From Micrococcus sp023147585 (lineage in GTDB: Bacteria; Actinomycetota; Actinomycetes; Actinomycetales; Micrococcaceae), in NCBI RefSeq assembly GCF_044872765.1, contig NZ_CP085253.1:1054001-1118000 (forward strand): a stretch of DNA of 64,000 nt, in the 5' to 3' direction. Below are positions 50,422 to 58,489 of this stretch, piece after piece. Within the stretch, counting starts at the first letter, position 1. Each line of letters begins with the position of its first letter. A program made the translations under genes and the position numbers. The notes under the pieces were generated by a model, which was not told where the DNA came from, made no database searches, and was given only the letters and a program-made list of their open reading frames with translations.

Positions 50422-51465
50422 TCAGCGCACGCGCGGGAAGGAGCCGCTGTCGTGATCCTCGCCCATCTCGAACAGGTCCGTCGCGGGTGCGCAGATGAGC
50501 GGGTCCGGGGCGTGCACGACCCGCGCGTCCTTGTCCGGGTACGGGAGCGTGTGCAGCACGTGCCGGATGGCCTCGAGGCGCGCGCGCTTCTTGTCGTTGG
50601 ACTTCACCACGGTCCACGGCGCGTCGGCCGTGTGCGTGTAGAAGAACATGGCCTCCTTGGCGTTCGTGTAGTCGTCCCACTTGTCGAGGGAGGCCATGTC
50701 GGTGGGCGAGAGCTTCCAGCGGCGGACGGGATCGGTCTCGCGGGAGGCGAAGCGGTTGAGCTGCTCGCGCTGGGAGACGGAGAACCAGAACTTCACGAGG
50801 TGGATGCCGGAGTTGACCAGCATGCGCTCGAGCTCCGGGGTCTCCCGCATGAACTCGAGGTACTGCGGCGGCGTGCAGTAGCCCATGACGCGCTCGACGC
50901 CGGCCCGGTTGTACCAGGACCGGTCGAACATCACGATCTCCCCGCCGGAGGGCAGGTGCTGGATGTAGCGCTGGAAGTACCACTGCGAGGCCTCGGCCTC
51001 GGTGGGCTTCTCGAGGGCCACGGTGCGGGCGCCGCGCGGGTTGAGGTGCTCGTTGAAGCGCTTGATCGCGCCGCCCTTGCCGGCCGCGTCGCGCCCCTCG
51101 AAGATGATCAGGACCTTCTGGCCCGTCTCCTTGACCCACAGCTGCATCTTCAGCAGCTCGATCTGGAGCTCGCGCTTGCGGCGCTCGTAGAGGCGTCGGC
51201 TGATCTTCGTCTCGTAGGGGTAGCCCTCGCGCCACGCGAGCGGGTCCGGGGTCGGCAGGGCCTTGTCCCCGCGCAGCTTGCGGCCGAGCTCGTGGATCTC
51301 GTCGACCTCCGCCGCGTAGTCGTGGGTCACGGCGAACGGGACATCGGAATCCCCCGCCTCCAGCACGTGGACGGGGGTGCTCTCCGGCGACGCCGGCGCG
51401 TCGGTCTGCGCCTGGCCCTGGGCCTCCTGGGGGGCGTCCTCCGGGCGGCGGGATGAATCTGCCAT
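50422..51465 (-). CDS. ppk2: Polyphosphate kinase 2
   Basis: 347 residues of the one-domain PPK2 family, which phosphorylates nucleoside diphosphates with polyphosphate (or the reverse). Walker A-like IIFEGRDAAGKGGAIKRF, then WYFQRYIQHLPSGGEIVMFD, the Walker B/lid SWYNRAGVERVMGYC and SPTDMASLDKWDDYTNAKEA. An acidic, Gln/Pro-rich lead of about 60 residues precedes the core. ATG 51465 has GAGGAGAT 5 nt upstream; a possible promoter -10 TAGACT lies at 51564-51559, about 90 bp before the start. Confidence 0.93.
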   Translation of the reverse strand: MADSSRRPEDAPQEAQGQAQTDAPASPESTPVHVLEAGDSDVPFAVTHDYAAEVDEIHELGRKLRGDKALPTPDPLAWREGYPYETKISRRLYERRKRELQIELLKMQLWVKETGQKVLIIFEGRDAAGKGGAIKRFNEHLNPRGARTVALEKPTEAEASQWYFQRYIQHLPSGGEIVMFDRSWYNRAGVERVMGYCTPPQYLEFMRETPELERMLVNSGIHLVKFWFSVSQREQLNRFASRETDPVRRWKLSPTDMASLDKWDDYTNAKEAMFFYTHTADAPWTVVKSNDKKRARLEAIRHVLHTLPYPDKDARVVHAPDPLICAPATDLFEMGEDHDSGSFPRVR

Positions 51466-51558
51466 GGCGGATCTCCTCGTGGCTCTCACACGTCTCGCGC
51501 CACCGGCGGGAGCCCTCACGCCCCGGGCGAGCCCCCGCCGCACTGCGGGGACCCTCAC

Positions 51559-51564
51559 AGTCTA
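51559..51564 (-). promoter_or_regulatory. Possible -10 box of ppk2
   Basis: TAGACT on the minus strand about 95 bp before the start codon, leaving an untranslated leader with a Shine-Dalgarno. Confidence 0.4.
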
Positions 51565-51577
51565 GGCGCCGGACGCG

Positions 51578-51618
51578 GCAGACCCCGCGCCACCGGGGAA
51601 CGGTGACACGGGGTCTGC
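51578..51618 (-). terminator. Terminator of the rplM-rpsI operon
   Basis: GCAGACCCCG (51578-51587) pairs with CGGGGTCTGC (51609-51618); an inner CACCG/CGGTG stem extends it. It lies 36 bp after the rpsI stop. Confidence 0.75.
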
Positions 51619-51653
51619 GGGGCGGATCCGCTCGGCCGGAGCCGAGGCGCGGA

Positions 51654-52148
51654 TCAGCGCTTCGAGAACTGCGAGGCCTTGCGGGCCTTCTTGAGGCCGG
51701 CCTTCTTGCGCTCGATGACGCGGGCGTCACGGGTGAGGAAGCCGGCCTTCTTGAGGGCGGCGCGGTTGTGCTCGCGGTCGATCTCGTTCAGGGCGCGGGA
51801 GATGCCCAGGCGCAGCGCACCGGCCTGGCCGGAGGGGCCGCCGCCGTGGATGCGGGCGATCACGTCGTACGCGCCGGCGAGCTCCAGCAGCGTGAAGGGG
51901 TCGTTGACCTCCTGCTGGTGCAGCTTGTTGGGGAAGTAGTTCTCCAGGGTGCGGCCGTTCACGGTCCACTGGCCGGAGCCGGGGATGAGGCGGACGCGCG
52001 CCACGGCCTCCTTGCGGCGGCCGACGGCTGCACCGGGGACGGTCAGGGCGGGACGCTCGGACACGGCGGCCTCGTCGGTGGAGGCGGTGGCGGACGACTC
52101 GGAGGTGTAGCTGGTCAGCTCCACGTCCTCATGCTCATTGATGCTCAT
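51654..52148 (-). CDS. rpsI: 30S ribosomal protein S9
   Basis: 164 residues. The conserved part starts at AVGRRKEAVARVRLIPG and ends KKARKASQFSKR, whose basic tail reaches the P-site tRNA. The first about 40 residues (Ser/Thr/Glu-rich) are an actinobacterial extension. ATG 52148 follows AGGAGAACC. Downstream partner of rplM, from which it is separated by 37 bp. Confidence 0.97.
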   Translation of the reverse strand: MSINEHEDVELTSYTSESSATASTDEAAVSERPALTVPGAAVGRRKEAVARVRLIPGSGQWTVNGRTLENYFPNKLHQQEVNDPFTLLELAGAYDVIARIHGGGPSGQAGALRLGISRALNEIDREHNRAALKKAGFLTRDARVIERKKAGLKKARKASQFSKR

Positions 52149-52185
52149 GGTTCTCCTCAGGAAAAGTCTCAGGCGGTCGCCAGGG

Positions 52186-52629
52186 TCACTGGGCGACCTG
52201 GCCGATCTCGAAGGTGGCGGGCTGCTGGGCGGCGTGCGGGTGCTCGGCACCGCGGTACACCTTGAGCTTGCCCATCTGCTGGTCGGCCAGCGAGTTCTTG
52301 GGGAGCATGCCGCGGACGGCCTTCTCCACGGCGCGGACCGGGTTGGTCTCGAGGAGCTCGGCGTAGCTCTGCGACTTCAGGCCGCCCGGGTAGCCCGAGT
52401 GGCGGTAGGCGCGCTTCTTCTCGAGCTTGGCGCCGGTGAGGGCCACCTTCTCGGCGTTCACGATGATGACGAAGTCGCCCATGTCCATGTGGGGGGCGAA
52501 CGTCGGCTTGTGCTTTCCGCGCAGCAGGGTGGCGGTGTGGGTGGCCAGGCGGCCGAGGACGACGTCGGTGGCATCGATGATGTGCCACTGGCGGTCGGCA
52601 TCGCCAGGCTTGGGAGAGTACGTACGCAC
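52186..52629 (-). CDS. rplM: 50S ribosomal protein L13
   Basis: 147 residues: MRTYSPKPGDADRQWHIIDA, then VLGRLATHTATLLRGKHKP and the conserved GMLPKNSLADQQMGKLKVY. A primary 23S rRNA-binding protein needed early in 50S assembly. GTG 52629 has GAAGG 8 nt upstream. First gene of the rplM-rpsI pair. Confidence 0.97.
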   Translation of the reverse strand: MRTYSPKPGDADRQWHIIDATDVVLGRLATHTATLLRGKHKPTFAPHMDMGDFVIIVNAEKVALTGAKLEKKRAYRHSGYPGGLKSQSYAELLETNPVRAVEKAVRGMLPKNSLADQQMGKLKVYRGAEHPHAAQQPATFEIGQVAQ

Positions 52630-52942
52630 GTTGTCTGCCTTCAGGGTCGGTGATCGGTCACAGTGGCCGCGCGCTGGGGCGTGATTCCGGCGTGGGGCGC
52701 ACTGTCAGTTCTCCGTGCGCGCCGGGGCTCCAGGTGAGGACTGGAAGGCGACCGGGCCCGAGGATCCCGGGGGTGCGGCGCGAGCTGAAGGCCATGCAAC
52801 TGAGCCACTCGCGGCACGACGCATCCGGGTGCGGACATGCGCAACGTCTCCCCATGCTACCGGGTCCGCGTCCCCGCGGCAAAAGCGCGGGCCCACGTCC
52901 CGCGGCGCCCTTCGGGGGCGCCCCCGACGTCGACGCCCGGAC
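52630..52942. other. Intergenic region rplM-truA
   Basis: 313 bp with no gene seen on either strand. It must contain the rplM promoter, but no clear -35/-10 pair stands out. Confidence 0.4.
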
Positions 52943-53923
52943 TCACAGGGAGCGTCGGGCCCGTGTCCCCGCGGCGCGGGCCCGCAGCACGTCCGGGTTC
53001 GCCGGGTAGGCGACGCGGGCCAGGGTCAGCCCACCCGGCGGCGCGAGGCGCACATGGGAGTCCCGCACGCGGGCCGCCAGCCGCTCGCCCGCCCAGCCGG
53101 GAGCGCGACGCCCCTCCCCCACCTCCAGGAGCGCCCCCACGATGGAGCGCACCATGTGGTGGCAGAACGCGTCCGCGCGGATCTGGACACGGACGATCCC
53201 CTCCGGGTCCCGCTCGACCCGCAGATCCTGGACCTCGCGGATGGTCGTGGCACCCTCGCGCGGCCTGCAGAAGGAGAGGAAGTCGTGCAGGCCGAGGAGG
53301 GCGTGGGCCTCCGTCTGCATGCGCCCCACATCCAGGGCGGCGCCGTGCCAGTGCGTGCCCCGGCGGGTGAGCGGGTCCTGCGTCGCTCGGCGGTCACTGA
53401 TGCGGTACTCGTACTCGCGCCACAGGGCGCCGAATCGCGCGTCGAAGCCCTCCGGTGCACGGGCCGCGCCGTGCACCACGACGGCGCCGCCCCAGCTGGA
53501 GAGCACGCCCGCGAGGCGGCGCAGCAGGGCCTGCCCCGGGTCATCGCCCGGCCGGCCCCGGGAGAGGCCCTCCCACTCGGCGGCGGAGAGGTCCAGATGG
53601 ACCACCTGGCCGCGCGCGTGGACGCCGGCGTCGGTGCGCCCGGCCACCACCGTGGCCACGGGGCGGCGCAGGATCCGCTCCAGCGCCTCCTCGAGCGCGC
53701 CCTGGACGGTGGGCAGCCCCGGCTGGGAGGCCCAGCCGGAGAACGCCGATCCGTCATAGGCGAGGTCGAGCCGCACCCGGAGGCGCGCGTCGGGGACGGC
53801 GAGGTCCGCGGCGGCGTCTGCGGCGGGCGCGGCGAGGTCCGCGGCGGCGGACGGGGTGGAGTCGGCCTCGGCGGACGCGTCCCCGCGCGGGCGGATGTGC
53901 TCGGCAGAGCGGTGCTCGGTCAT
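52943..53923 (-). CDS. truA: tRNA pseudouridine(38-40) synthase
   Basis: 326 residues. The Ala-rich first 40 residues (AADLAAPAADAAADLAVPDA) are an extension. The catalytic core has LDLAYDGSAFSGWASQPGLP, the active-site ATVVAGRTDAGVHARGQV with the catalytic Asp in GRTDAG, and DAFCHHMVRSIVGALLEVG. It isomerises uridines in the tRNA anticodon arm. ATG 53923. It lies after the terminator of the rplQ transcript but in the usual rpoA-rplQ-truA order. Confidence 0.95.
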   Translation of the reverse strand: MTEHRSAEHIRPRGDASAEADSTPSAAADLAAPAADAAADLAVPDARLRVRLDLAYDGSAFSGWASQPGLPTVQGALEEALERILRRPVATVVAGRTDAGVHARGQVVHLDLSAAEWEGLSRGRPGDDPGQALLRRLAGVLSSWGGAVVVHGAARAPEGFDARFGALWREYEYRISDRRATQDPLTRRGTHWHGAALDVGRMQTEAHALLGLHDFLSFCRPREGATTIREVQDLRVERDPEGIVRVQIRADAFCHHMVRSIVGALLEVGEGRRAPGWAGERLAARVRDSHVRLAPPGGLTLARVAYPANPDVLRARAAGTRARRSL

Positions 53924-53947
53924 GGTGCTCCTGGGGGTCGACGCGAC

Positions 53948-53979
53948 GAAGGGCCGCCCACCGAGGTGGACGGCCCTTC
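53948..53979 (-). terminator. Hairpin after rplQ
   Basis: GAAGGGCCGCCCACC and GGTGGACGGCCCTTC form a 15-bp stem with one G-T pair and a 2-nt loop, between rplQ and truA. Confidence 0.75.
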
Positions 53980-54020
53980 GCTCAGGGGATGCGCTCCCCG
54001 CCGAGGGGGTGCGCACGGCC

Positions 54021-54764
54021 TCACTCGGAGGCGGGCATCTTCTGCGCCGCGGCGCCGCCGGCGGGCTCGAAGCCGGCGGCCACGGCCTCCTCGACAGTGG
54101 TGAACCAGACCTCGGCGGTGGTCTGGTCGTACCAGCGGGAGCCGGGGACGTGGTACTTCTTCGAGCTGGCGTTGCCCTTGATGGTCGCGCCCTCGGGAGC
54201 GGAGCCGTCCTCGGTCGTGGCGACGGCGCCGTCGATCTCGGCGGCGGTCTCCTCGGACTCGGCCACGGTGACGTCCTCGGTGGCGGCCGGGTCCACGGCC
54301 TCCACGGGGACGGCCTCGGCCTCGACCGGGGCGGCCGGAGCCGTCTCGACGGCGCGCTCGGCCTCACGGACGACGGCCTGCTTCGGGGAGACCGGATCCA
54401 TGATGAGCTCGATCACGGCCATGGGCGCGTTGTCGCCGTGGCGGTTGCCGATCTTGGTGATGCGGGTGTAGCCGCCGTTGCGCTCGGCCATGGCCGGGGC
54501 GATCACCGTGAACAGCTCGTGCACGATGGACTTGTTGGTGCGGTTCTTCGCCGCGATGATGCCCTGCACCTTGCGACGGGAGGGCAGGTCGCCCTTCTTC
54601 GCGAAGGTGATGAGGCGCTCCGCGTGGGGGCGGAGGCGCTTGGCGCGGGTGAGCGTCGTGGTGATCGACTTGTGCTCGAAGAGCTGGGCCGACATGTTGG
54701 CCAGCATGATGCGCTCGTGGGCCGGGCTGCCGCCCAGGCGCGGACCCTTGGTGGGGGTAGGCAT
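54021..54764 (-). CDS. rplQ: 50S ribosomal protein L17 with C-terminal sunset-like domain
   Basis: 247 residues, about twice the usual L17. Residues 1-125 are normal L17 (MPTPTKGPRLGGSPAHERIM, LFEHKSITTTLTRAKRLRP, RNGGYTRITKIGNRHGDNAP). A Glu/Ala-rich linker (about 126-192) leads to TIKGNASSKKYHVPGSRWYD...AEVWFTTVEEAVAAGF (194-235), which resembles the small sunset domain found in several actinobacterial proteins, including L17. The function of the appended domain is unknown. It closes the rpsM-rpsK-rpoA-rplQ operon. Confidence 0.94.
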   Translation of the reverse strand: MPTPTKGPRLGGSPAHERIMLANMSAQLFEHKSITTTLTRAKRLRPHAERLITFAKKGDLPSRRKVQGIIAAKNRTNKSIVHELFTVIAPAMAERNGGYTRITKIGNRHGDNAPMAVIELIMDPVSPKQAVVREAERAVETAPAAPVEAEAVPVEAVDPAATEDVTVAESEETAAEIDGAVATTEDGSAPEGATIKGNASSKKYHVPGSRWYDQTTAEVWFTTVEEAVAAGFEPAGGAAAQKMPASE

Positions 54765-54836
54765 GGTGTTTCTCCTCAGGTGGTCCCCGGTGCCGGCGTC
54801 GGCCTCGGGGTCAAAGATTCAGGGGTGCGGTGCGGC

Positions 54837-55835
54837 TCAGAAGTCCGAGAACGGATCGTCGTCCATCTGGCGCGCGTGGAGCTGCGGGTCGTAGCCGGCC
54901 GGCGAGTCCTTGAGGGACAGGCCCAGCTCCTCCAGCTTCTCCTTGACCTCGTCGATGGACTTCGCGCCGAAGTTGCGGATGTCCATCAGGTCGGCCTCGG
55001 ACCGGGCCACGAGCTCACCCACGGAGTGGATGCCCTCGCGCTTGAGGCAGTTGTAGGAGCGCACGGTCAGCTCGAGCTCCTCGATCGGCTGGGCCAGGTC
55101 GGCGGACACGTCGCCCTCCGCCGGCGTCTCGCCCAGGTCGATGCCCTCGGCCTCGACGTTGAGCGCGCGGGCCAGGCCGAACAGCTCGACGAGCGTGGAG
55201 CCCGCAGAGGCCACGGCGTCGCGCGGCAGCATGGACTCCTTGGTCTCCACGTCCAGGATCAGGCGGTCGAAGTCCGTCCGCTGCTCCACACGGGTGGCCT
55301 CGACCTTGAAGGTCACCTTGAGCACGGGTGAGTAGATGGAGTCGACCGGGATGCGGCCGATCTCCGCGTCCGCGGACTTGTTCTGGGCCGCCGTCACGTA
55401 GCCGCGGCCGCGCTCGACCGTCAGCTCCATGTCGAACTTGCCCTTCGCGTTGAGCGTCGCGATGTGGAGGTCCTTGTTGTGGATCTCCACACCGGCGGGA
55501 GCGGTGATGTCCGCGGCGGTCACGACGCCGGCCCCCTGCTTGCGCAGGTAGGCGACGACGGGCTCGTCGTTCTCGGAGGAGACGGACAGCTGCTTGATGT
55601 TGAGGATGATCTCGGTGAGATCCTCCTTGACGCCGTTGACGGTGCTGAACTCGTGCAGGACGCCGTCCACGCGGATGCTGGTCACGGCAGCACCGGGGAT
55701 GGAGGAGAGCAGAGTGCGGCGCAGGGAGTTGCCGAGGGTGTAGCCGAAGCCGGGCTCCAGCGGCTCGATCACGAACCGGGACCGACGGTCGGACACGACC
55801 TCTTCGGTCAGCGTGGGGCGCTGTGCAATGAGCAC
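54837..55835 (-). CDS. rpoA: RNA polymerase alpha subunit
   Basis: 332 residues. The N-terminal domain (assembly) has FVIEPLEPGFGYTLGNSLRR and LLSSIPGAAVTSIRVDGVLH; the C-terminal domain (UP-element and activator contact) has LTVRSYNCLKREGIHSVGEL and RNFGAKSIDEVKEKLEELGL. GTG 55835 is chosen: AAAGGA is 7 nt upstream, and mycobacterial RpoA starts at the same residue (LI-QRPTL). The ATG two codons earlier is too close to the Shine-Dalgarno. Confidence 0.97.
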   Translation of the reverse strand: MLIAQRPTLTEEVVSDRRSRFVIEPLEPGFGYTLGNSLRRTLLSSIPGAAVTSIRVDGVLHEFSTVNGVKEDLTEIILNIKQLSVSSENDEPVVAYLRKQGAGVVTAADITAPAGVEIHNKDLHIATLNAKGKFDMELTVERGRGYVTAAQNKSADAEIGRIPVDSIYSPVLKVTFKVEATRVEQRTDFDRLILDVETKESMLPRDAVASAGSTLVELFGLARALNVEAEGIDLGETPAEGDVSADLAQPIEELELTVRSYNCLKREGIHSVGELVARSEADLMDIRNFGAKSIDEVKEKLEELGLSLKDSPAGYDPQLHARQMDDDPFSDF

Positions 55836-55920
55836 GAACATTTCCTTTCGGCGAGCGTCCGCCATATGACGCACGCGGGGGGTGGAAACGAGGACGGGAT
55901 GGGATCAGGTCGCAGACCTG

Positions 55921-55955
55921 TCCGCACCCGCCCCGGGGGACGGGGCGGGTGCGGA
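55921..55955 (-). other. Hairpin in the rpsK-rpoA gap
   Basis: TCCGCACCCGCCCC (55921-55934) pairs perfectly with 55942-55955 over a 7-nt loop. It lies between two genes of one operon, so partial termination or mRNA processing is likelier than full stop. Confidence 0.6.
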
Positions 55956-55968
55956 GAAGACGCTCAGG

Positions 55969-56373
55969 TCAGACGCGGCGGCGCTTCGCGGGGCGAGCAC
56001 CGTTGTGGGCCATGGGGGTGACGTCCTGGATGGACCCCACCTCGAGGCCGGCGGCCTGCAGGGAGCGGATGGCGGTCTCGCGACCCGAGCCCGGGCCCTT
56101 CACGAAGACGTCCACCTTCTTCATGCCGTGCTCCTGGGCGCGCTTGGCGGCCTGCTCGGCGGCCAGCTGCGCGGCGTAGGGGGTCGACTTGCGCGAGCCC
56201 TTGAAGCCCACCTCGCCGGACGAGGCCCACGAGATGACGGCACCCGTGGTGTCCGTGATGGACACGATGGTGTTGTTGAACGTGCTCTTGATGTGGGCCT
56301 GGCCCACGGTGATGTTCTTCTTGTCCTTGCGGCGCGGCTTGCGGGCCGCTGCGGCGCGGGTCTTGGGGGGCAT
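55969..56373 (-). CDS. rpsK: 30S ribosomal protein S11
   Basis: 134 residues: basic lead RAAAARKPRRKDKKNITVGQ, HIKSTFNNTIVSITDTTG and the C-terminal DVTPMAHNGARPAKRRRV. Forms part of the platform with S7 near the E site. AGGAGAACC precedes the ATG. Confidence 0.98.
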   Translation of the reverse strand: MPPKTRAAAARKPRRKDKKNITVGQAHIKSTFNNTIVSITDTTGAVISWASSGEVGFKGSRKSTPYAAQLAAEQAAKRAQEHGMKKVDVFVKGPGSGRETAIRSLQAAGLEVGSIQDVTPMAHNGARPAKRRRV

Positions 56374-56457
56374 GTGGTTCTCCTGACGAAAAGGCTGACG
56401 GTGCAGGTGCTGCGGCGGGGCGGCCGGACGGGTCCGGGCTCAGCCTCGCCGGCAGGA

Positions 56458-56826
56458 TCACTTCTTGCGGCCGGCGACCGTCTTCTTGGGGCCCTTGCGG
56501 GTGCGGGCGTTGGTCTTCGTGCGCTGACCGCGCACCGGAAGGCCGCGACGGTGGCGCAGGCCCTCGTAGGAGCCGATCTCCACCTTGCGACGGATGTCGG
56601 CGGCGACCTCGCGGCGGAGGTCGCCCTCCACCTTGTAGGTGCCCTCGATGTGGTCGCGCAGCTGCACCAGCTGTTCGTCGGAGAGGTCCTTCACGCGGAT
56701 GTTCGGGTCGATCCCGGTGGCGGCGAGGGTCTCCTCGGCGCGGGTCTTGCCCACGCCGTAGATGTAGGTGAGTGCGATGATCACGCGCTTCTCGCGCGGA
56801 ATGTCAACGCCTGCAAGACGAGCCAT
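56458..56826 (-). CDS. rpsM: 30S ribosomal protein S13
   Basis: 122 residues: MARLAGVDIPREKRVIIALT, YIYGVGKTRAEETLAATGID and the basic tail RGQRTKTNARTRKGPKKTV. Head protein making intersubunit bridges. Preceded by a 283-bp gap after rpmJ; AGGAGGAC Shine-Dalgarno. Confidence 0.98.
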   Translation of the reverse strand: MARLAGVDIPREKRVIIALTYIYGVGKTRAEETLAATGIDPNIRVKDLSDEQLVQLRDHIEGTYKVEGDLRREVAADIRRKVEIGSYEGLRHRRGLPVRGQRTKTNARTRKGPKKTVAGRKK

Positions 56827-57109
56827 GCGGCCGTCCTCCTGTTCCTTGAAGCAGCAGAGGTCTGCACCAGGGACGCCCGGACGACGCGGCTCACGGCCAA
56901 GCGGACCCTCGAGCCGCGGCGCCCAGCGAGTGCTCGGCGTGCTCCGCGGCGGTCGTCCGCCGTCGTCGGTCTCCGGCCCCTGCGACCGGAGGTGTCGGCC
57001 GCGTCCCGTGTGACGGGGGCGACCGTTGTCCCTGCTGTTCGGCCATCATGGCCGGTTGGGTGTTCTCGTCAGCGCACGGCGTCGCTCCCCCGCGAGACGG
57101 GGGAGGCGA
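56827..57109. other. Long gap between rpmJ and rpsM
   Basis: 283 bp with no gene, unusual inside a ribosomal operon. It holds a hairpin directly after rpmJ (57082-57109, TCGCTCCCCC with GGGGGAGGCGA, one bulge), which may end the infA-rpmJ transcript, so rpsM-rplQ may have its own promoter here. A palindromic GGCCATCATGGCC lies at 57041-57053. No clear promoter was identified. Confidence 0.45.
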
Positions 57110-57223
57110 TCAGCCCTGGCGCTGCTTGTGGCGCGGGTTCGAGCAGATCACCAGAACGCGGCCCTTACGGCGCACGACCTGGCACTTGTCACAAATCCGC
57201 TTCACGCTCGGCTGAACCTTCAC
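57110..57223 (-). CDS. rpmJ: 50S ribosomal protein L36
   Basis: 37 residues, the standard length. KVQPSVKRICDKCQVVRRKG then VICSNPRHKQRQG contains the Cys-x2-Cys...Cys-x4-His zinc set. GTG 57223 start with GGAAGAG upstream. Lies 37 bp after infA. Confidence 0.97.
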   Translation of the reverse strand: MKVQPSVKRICDKCQVVRRKGRVLVICSNPRHKQRQG

Positions 57224-57260
57224 GGCTCTTCCTCCTGCGCTCGCTTGGACGGGTTGGGTC

Positions 57261-57482
57261 TTACTTGTAGCGGTAGACGATGCGACCTCGATTGAGGTCG
57301 TACGGGCTAAGCTCCACCACGACGCGATCCTCGGGGAGGATGCGGATGTAGTGCTGACGCATCTTTCCGGAGATCGTGGCGAGCACGACGTGCTCGTTCT
57401 GCAGACGGACGCGGAACATCGCGTTGGGCAACGCCTCCGACACCGTGCCCTCGACCTCGATGACACCTTCCTTCTTAGCCAT
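57261..57482 (-). CDS. infA: Translation initiation factor IF-1
   Basis: 73 residues: MAKKEGVIEVEGTVSEALPN, FRVRLQNEHVVLATISGKMR and YDLNRGRIVYRYK. Single OB fold that binds the A site during initiation. A TATCAT -10 box at 57599-57594 suggests a promoter of its own. Confidence 0.98.
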   Translation of the reverse strand: MAKKEGVIEVEGTVSEALPNAMFRVRLQNEHVVLATISGKMRQHYIRILPEDRVVVELSPYDLNRGRIVYRYK

Positions 57483-57593
57483 GTCCTCCACTATCGTCAT
57501 GCTCCGACAGCGGCGCGGTGGCGCCGCCCACGGGGCGGGAACGGGGTGGATCGCGGCGGCACGCCGACGGCGAGCGGACACGATCAACATTCG

Positions 57594-57622
57594 ATGATAC
57601 CGCATCCGGAGCCGGATGACCA
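57594..57622 (-). promoter_or_regulatory. Predicted infA promoter
   Basis: On the minus strand -35 TGGTCA (57622-57617) and -10 TATCAT (57599-57594) are 17 bp apart, about 110 bp before infA and just after the map stop. Confidence 0.5.
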
Positions 57623-57642
57623 CCACGCCCGGGCGTGCGGGG

Positions 57643-58485
57643 TCACTCCCCCGGCGGGACCGGGGTGACGCCGAAGCGGGCCAGCTCGGACGCGCCGCCG
57701 TCGGGGGCGGTGAGGACCCACAGGCCGCCGGCGTGGCGGCACACCGAGTGCTCCCACTGGCTCGCCCGCGCCCCGTCCTCCGTCACCACGGTCCAGTCGT
57801 CCTCGAGGGTGCGGGTCTCGATGCCGCCGCGCACGAGCATGGGCTCGATCGCGAGCGCCAGGCCGGGGCGCACGCGCGGGCCCTGGTGCCCGGTGCGGTA
57901 GTTGAACACATCCGGGGGCAGGTGCATGGCCGAGCCGATGCCGTGGCCCACGTAGTCCTCGAGGATGCCGAGCTCGGGGCCGTCCTGCGCCGAGACGTGG
58001 TCGTCGATGGCGTCGCCGATCTCCCCCACGTGCGTGGCGGACGCGAAGGCGGCGATCCCCGCCCACATGGCCTCGCGGGTGACGGCGGAGAGGCGCTCGT
58101 CCGCGGGGTCCGCCGTGCCGGCCGCGGAGGACCCCAGGATCACGGTGCGCGCGGAGTCGGCATGCCAGCCGTCCACGATCGCGCCGCCGTCGATCTTCAG
58201 GACGTCGCCGGCCTGCAGGACGCGCTCCCCGGGGATGCCGTGGACCACCTCCTCGTTCACCGACGCGCAGATCGTGGCGGGGAAGCCGTGGTAGCCCAGG
58301 AAGTTCGAGGTTGCGCCGTGCTCGGCGAGGACGCCGCGGAACACGGCGTCCAGCTCCGCGGTGGTCACACCGGGGGCGGCGGCGTCCACGGCGGCATCGA
58401 GGGCCGCGGACAGGACCACCCCCGCACGCTGCATGGCCTGCAGCTGGGGGGTGGTCTTGAGCTCGAGGGAGCGACGTCCGATCAC
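57643..58485 (-). CDS. map: Methionine aminopeptidase, type I
   Basis: 280 residues. Five metal ligands are visible: Asp in VLKIDGGAIVDGWHADSART (two), His in YVGHGIGSAMH, Glu in LALAIEPMLVRGG and Glu in SQWEHSVCRHAGG. It removes N-terminal Met from new proteins. Starts 4 bp after adk ends; ordinary actinobacterial secY-adk-map-infA order. Confidence 0.96.
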   Translation of the reverse strand: MIGRRSLELKTTPQLQAMQRAGVVLSAALDAAVDAAAPGVTTAELDAVFRGVLAEHGATSNFLGYHGFPATICASVNEEVVHGIPGERVLQAGDVLKIDGGAIVDGWHADSARTVILGSSAAGTADPADERLSAVTREAMWAGIAAFASATHVGEIGDAIDDHVSAQDGPELGILEDYVGHGIGSAMHLPPDVFNYRTGHQGPRVRPGLALAIEPMLVRGGIETRTLEDDWTVVTEDGARASQWEHSVCRHAGGLWVLTAPDGGASELARFGVTPVPPGE

Positions 58486-58489
58486 GCGG

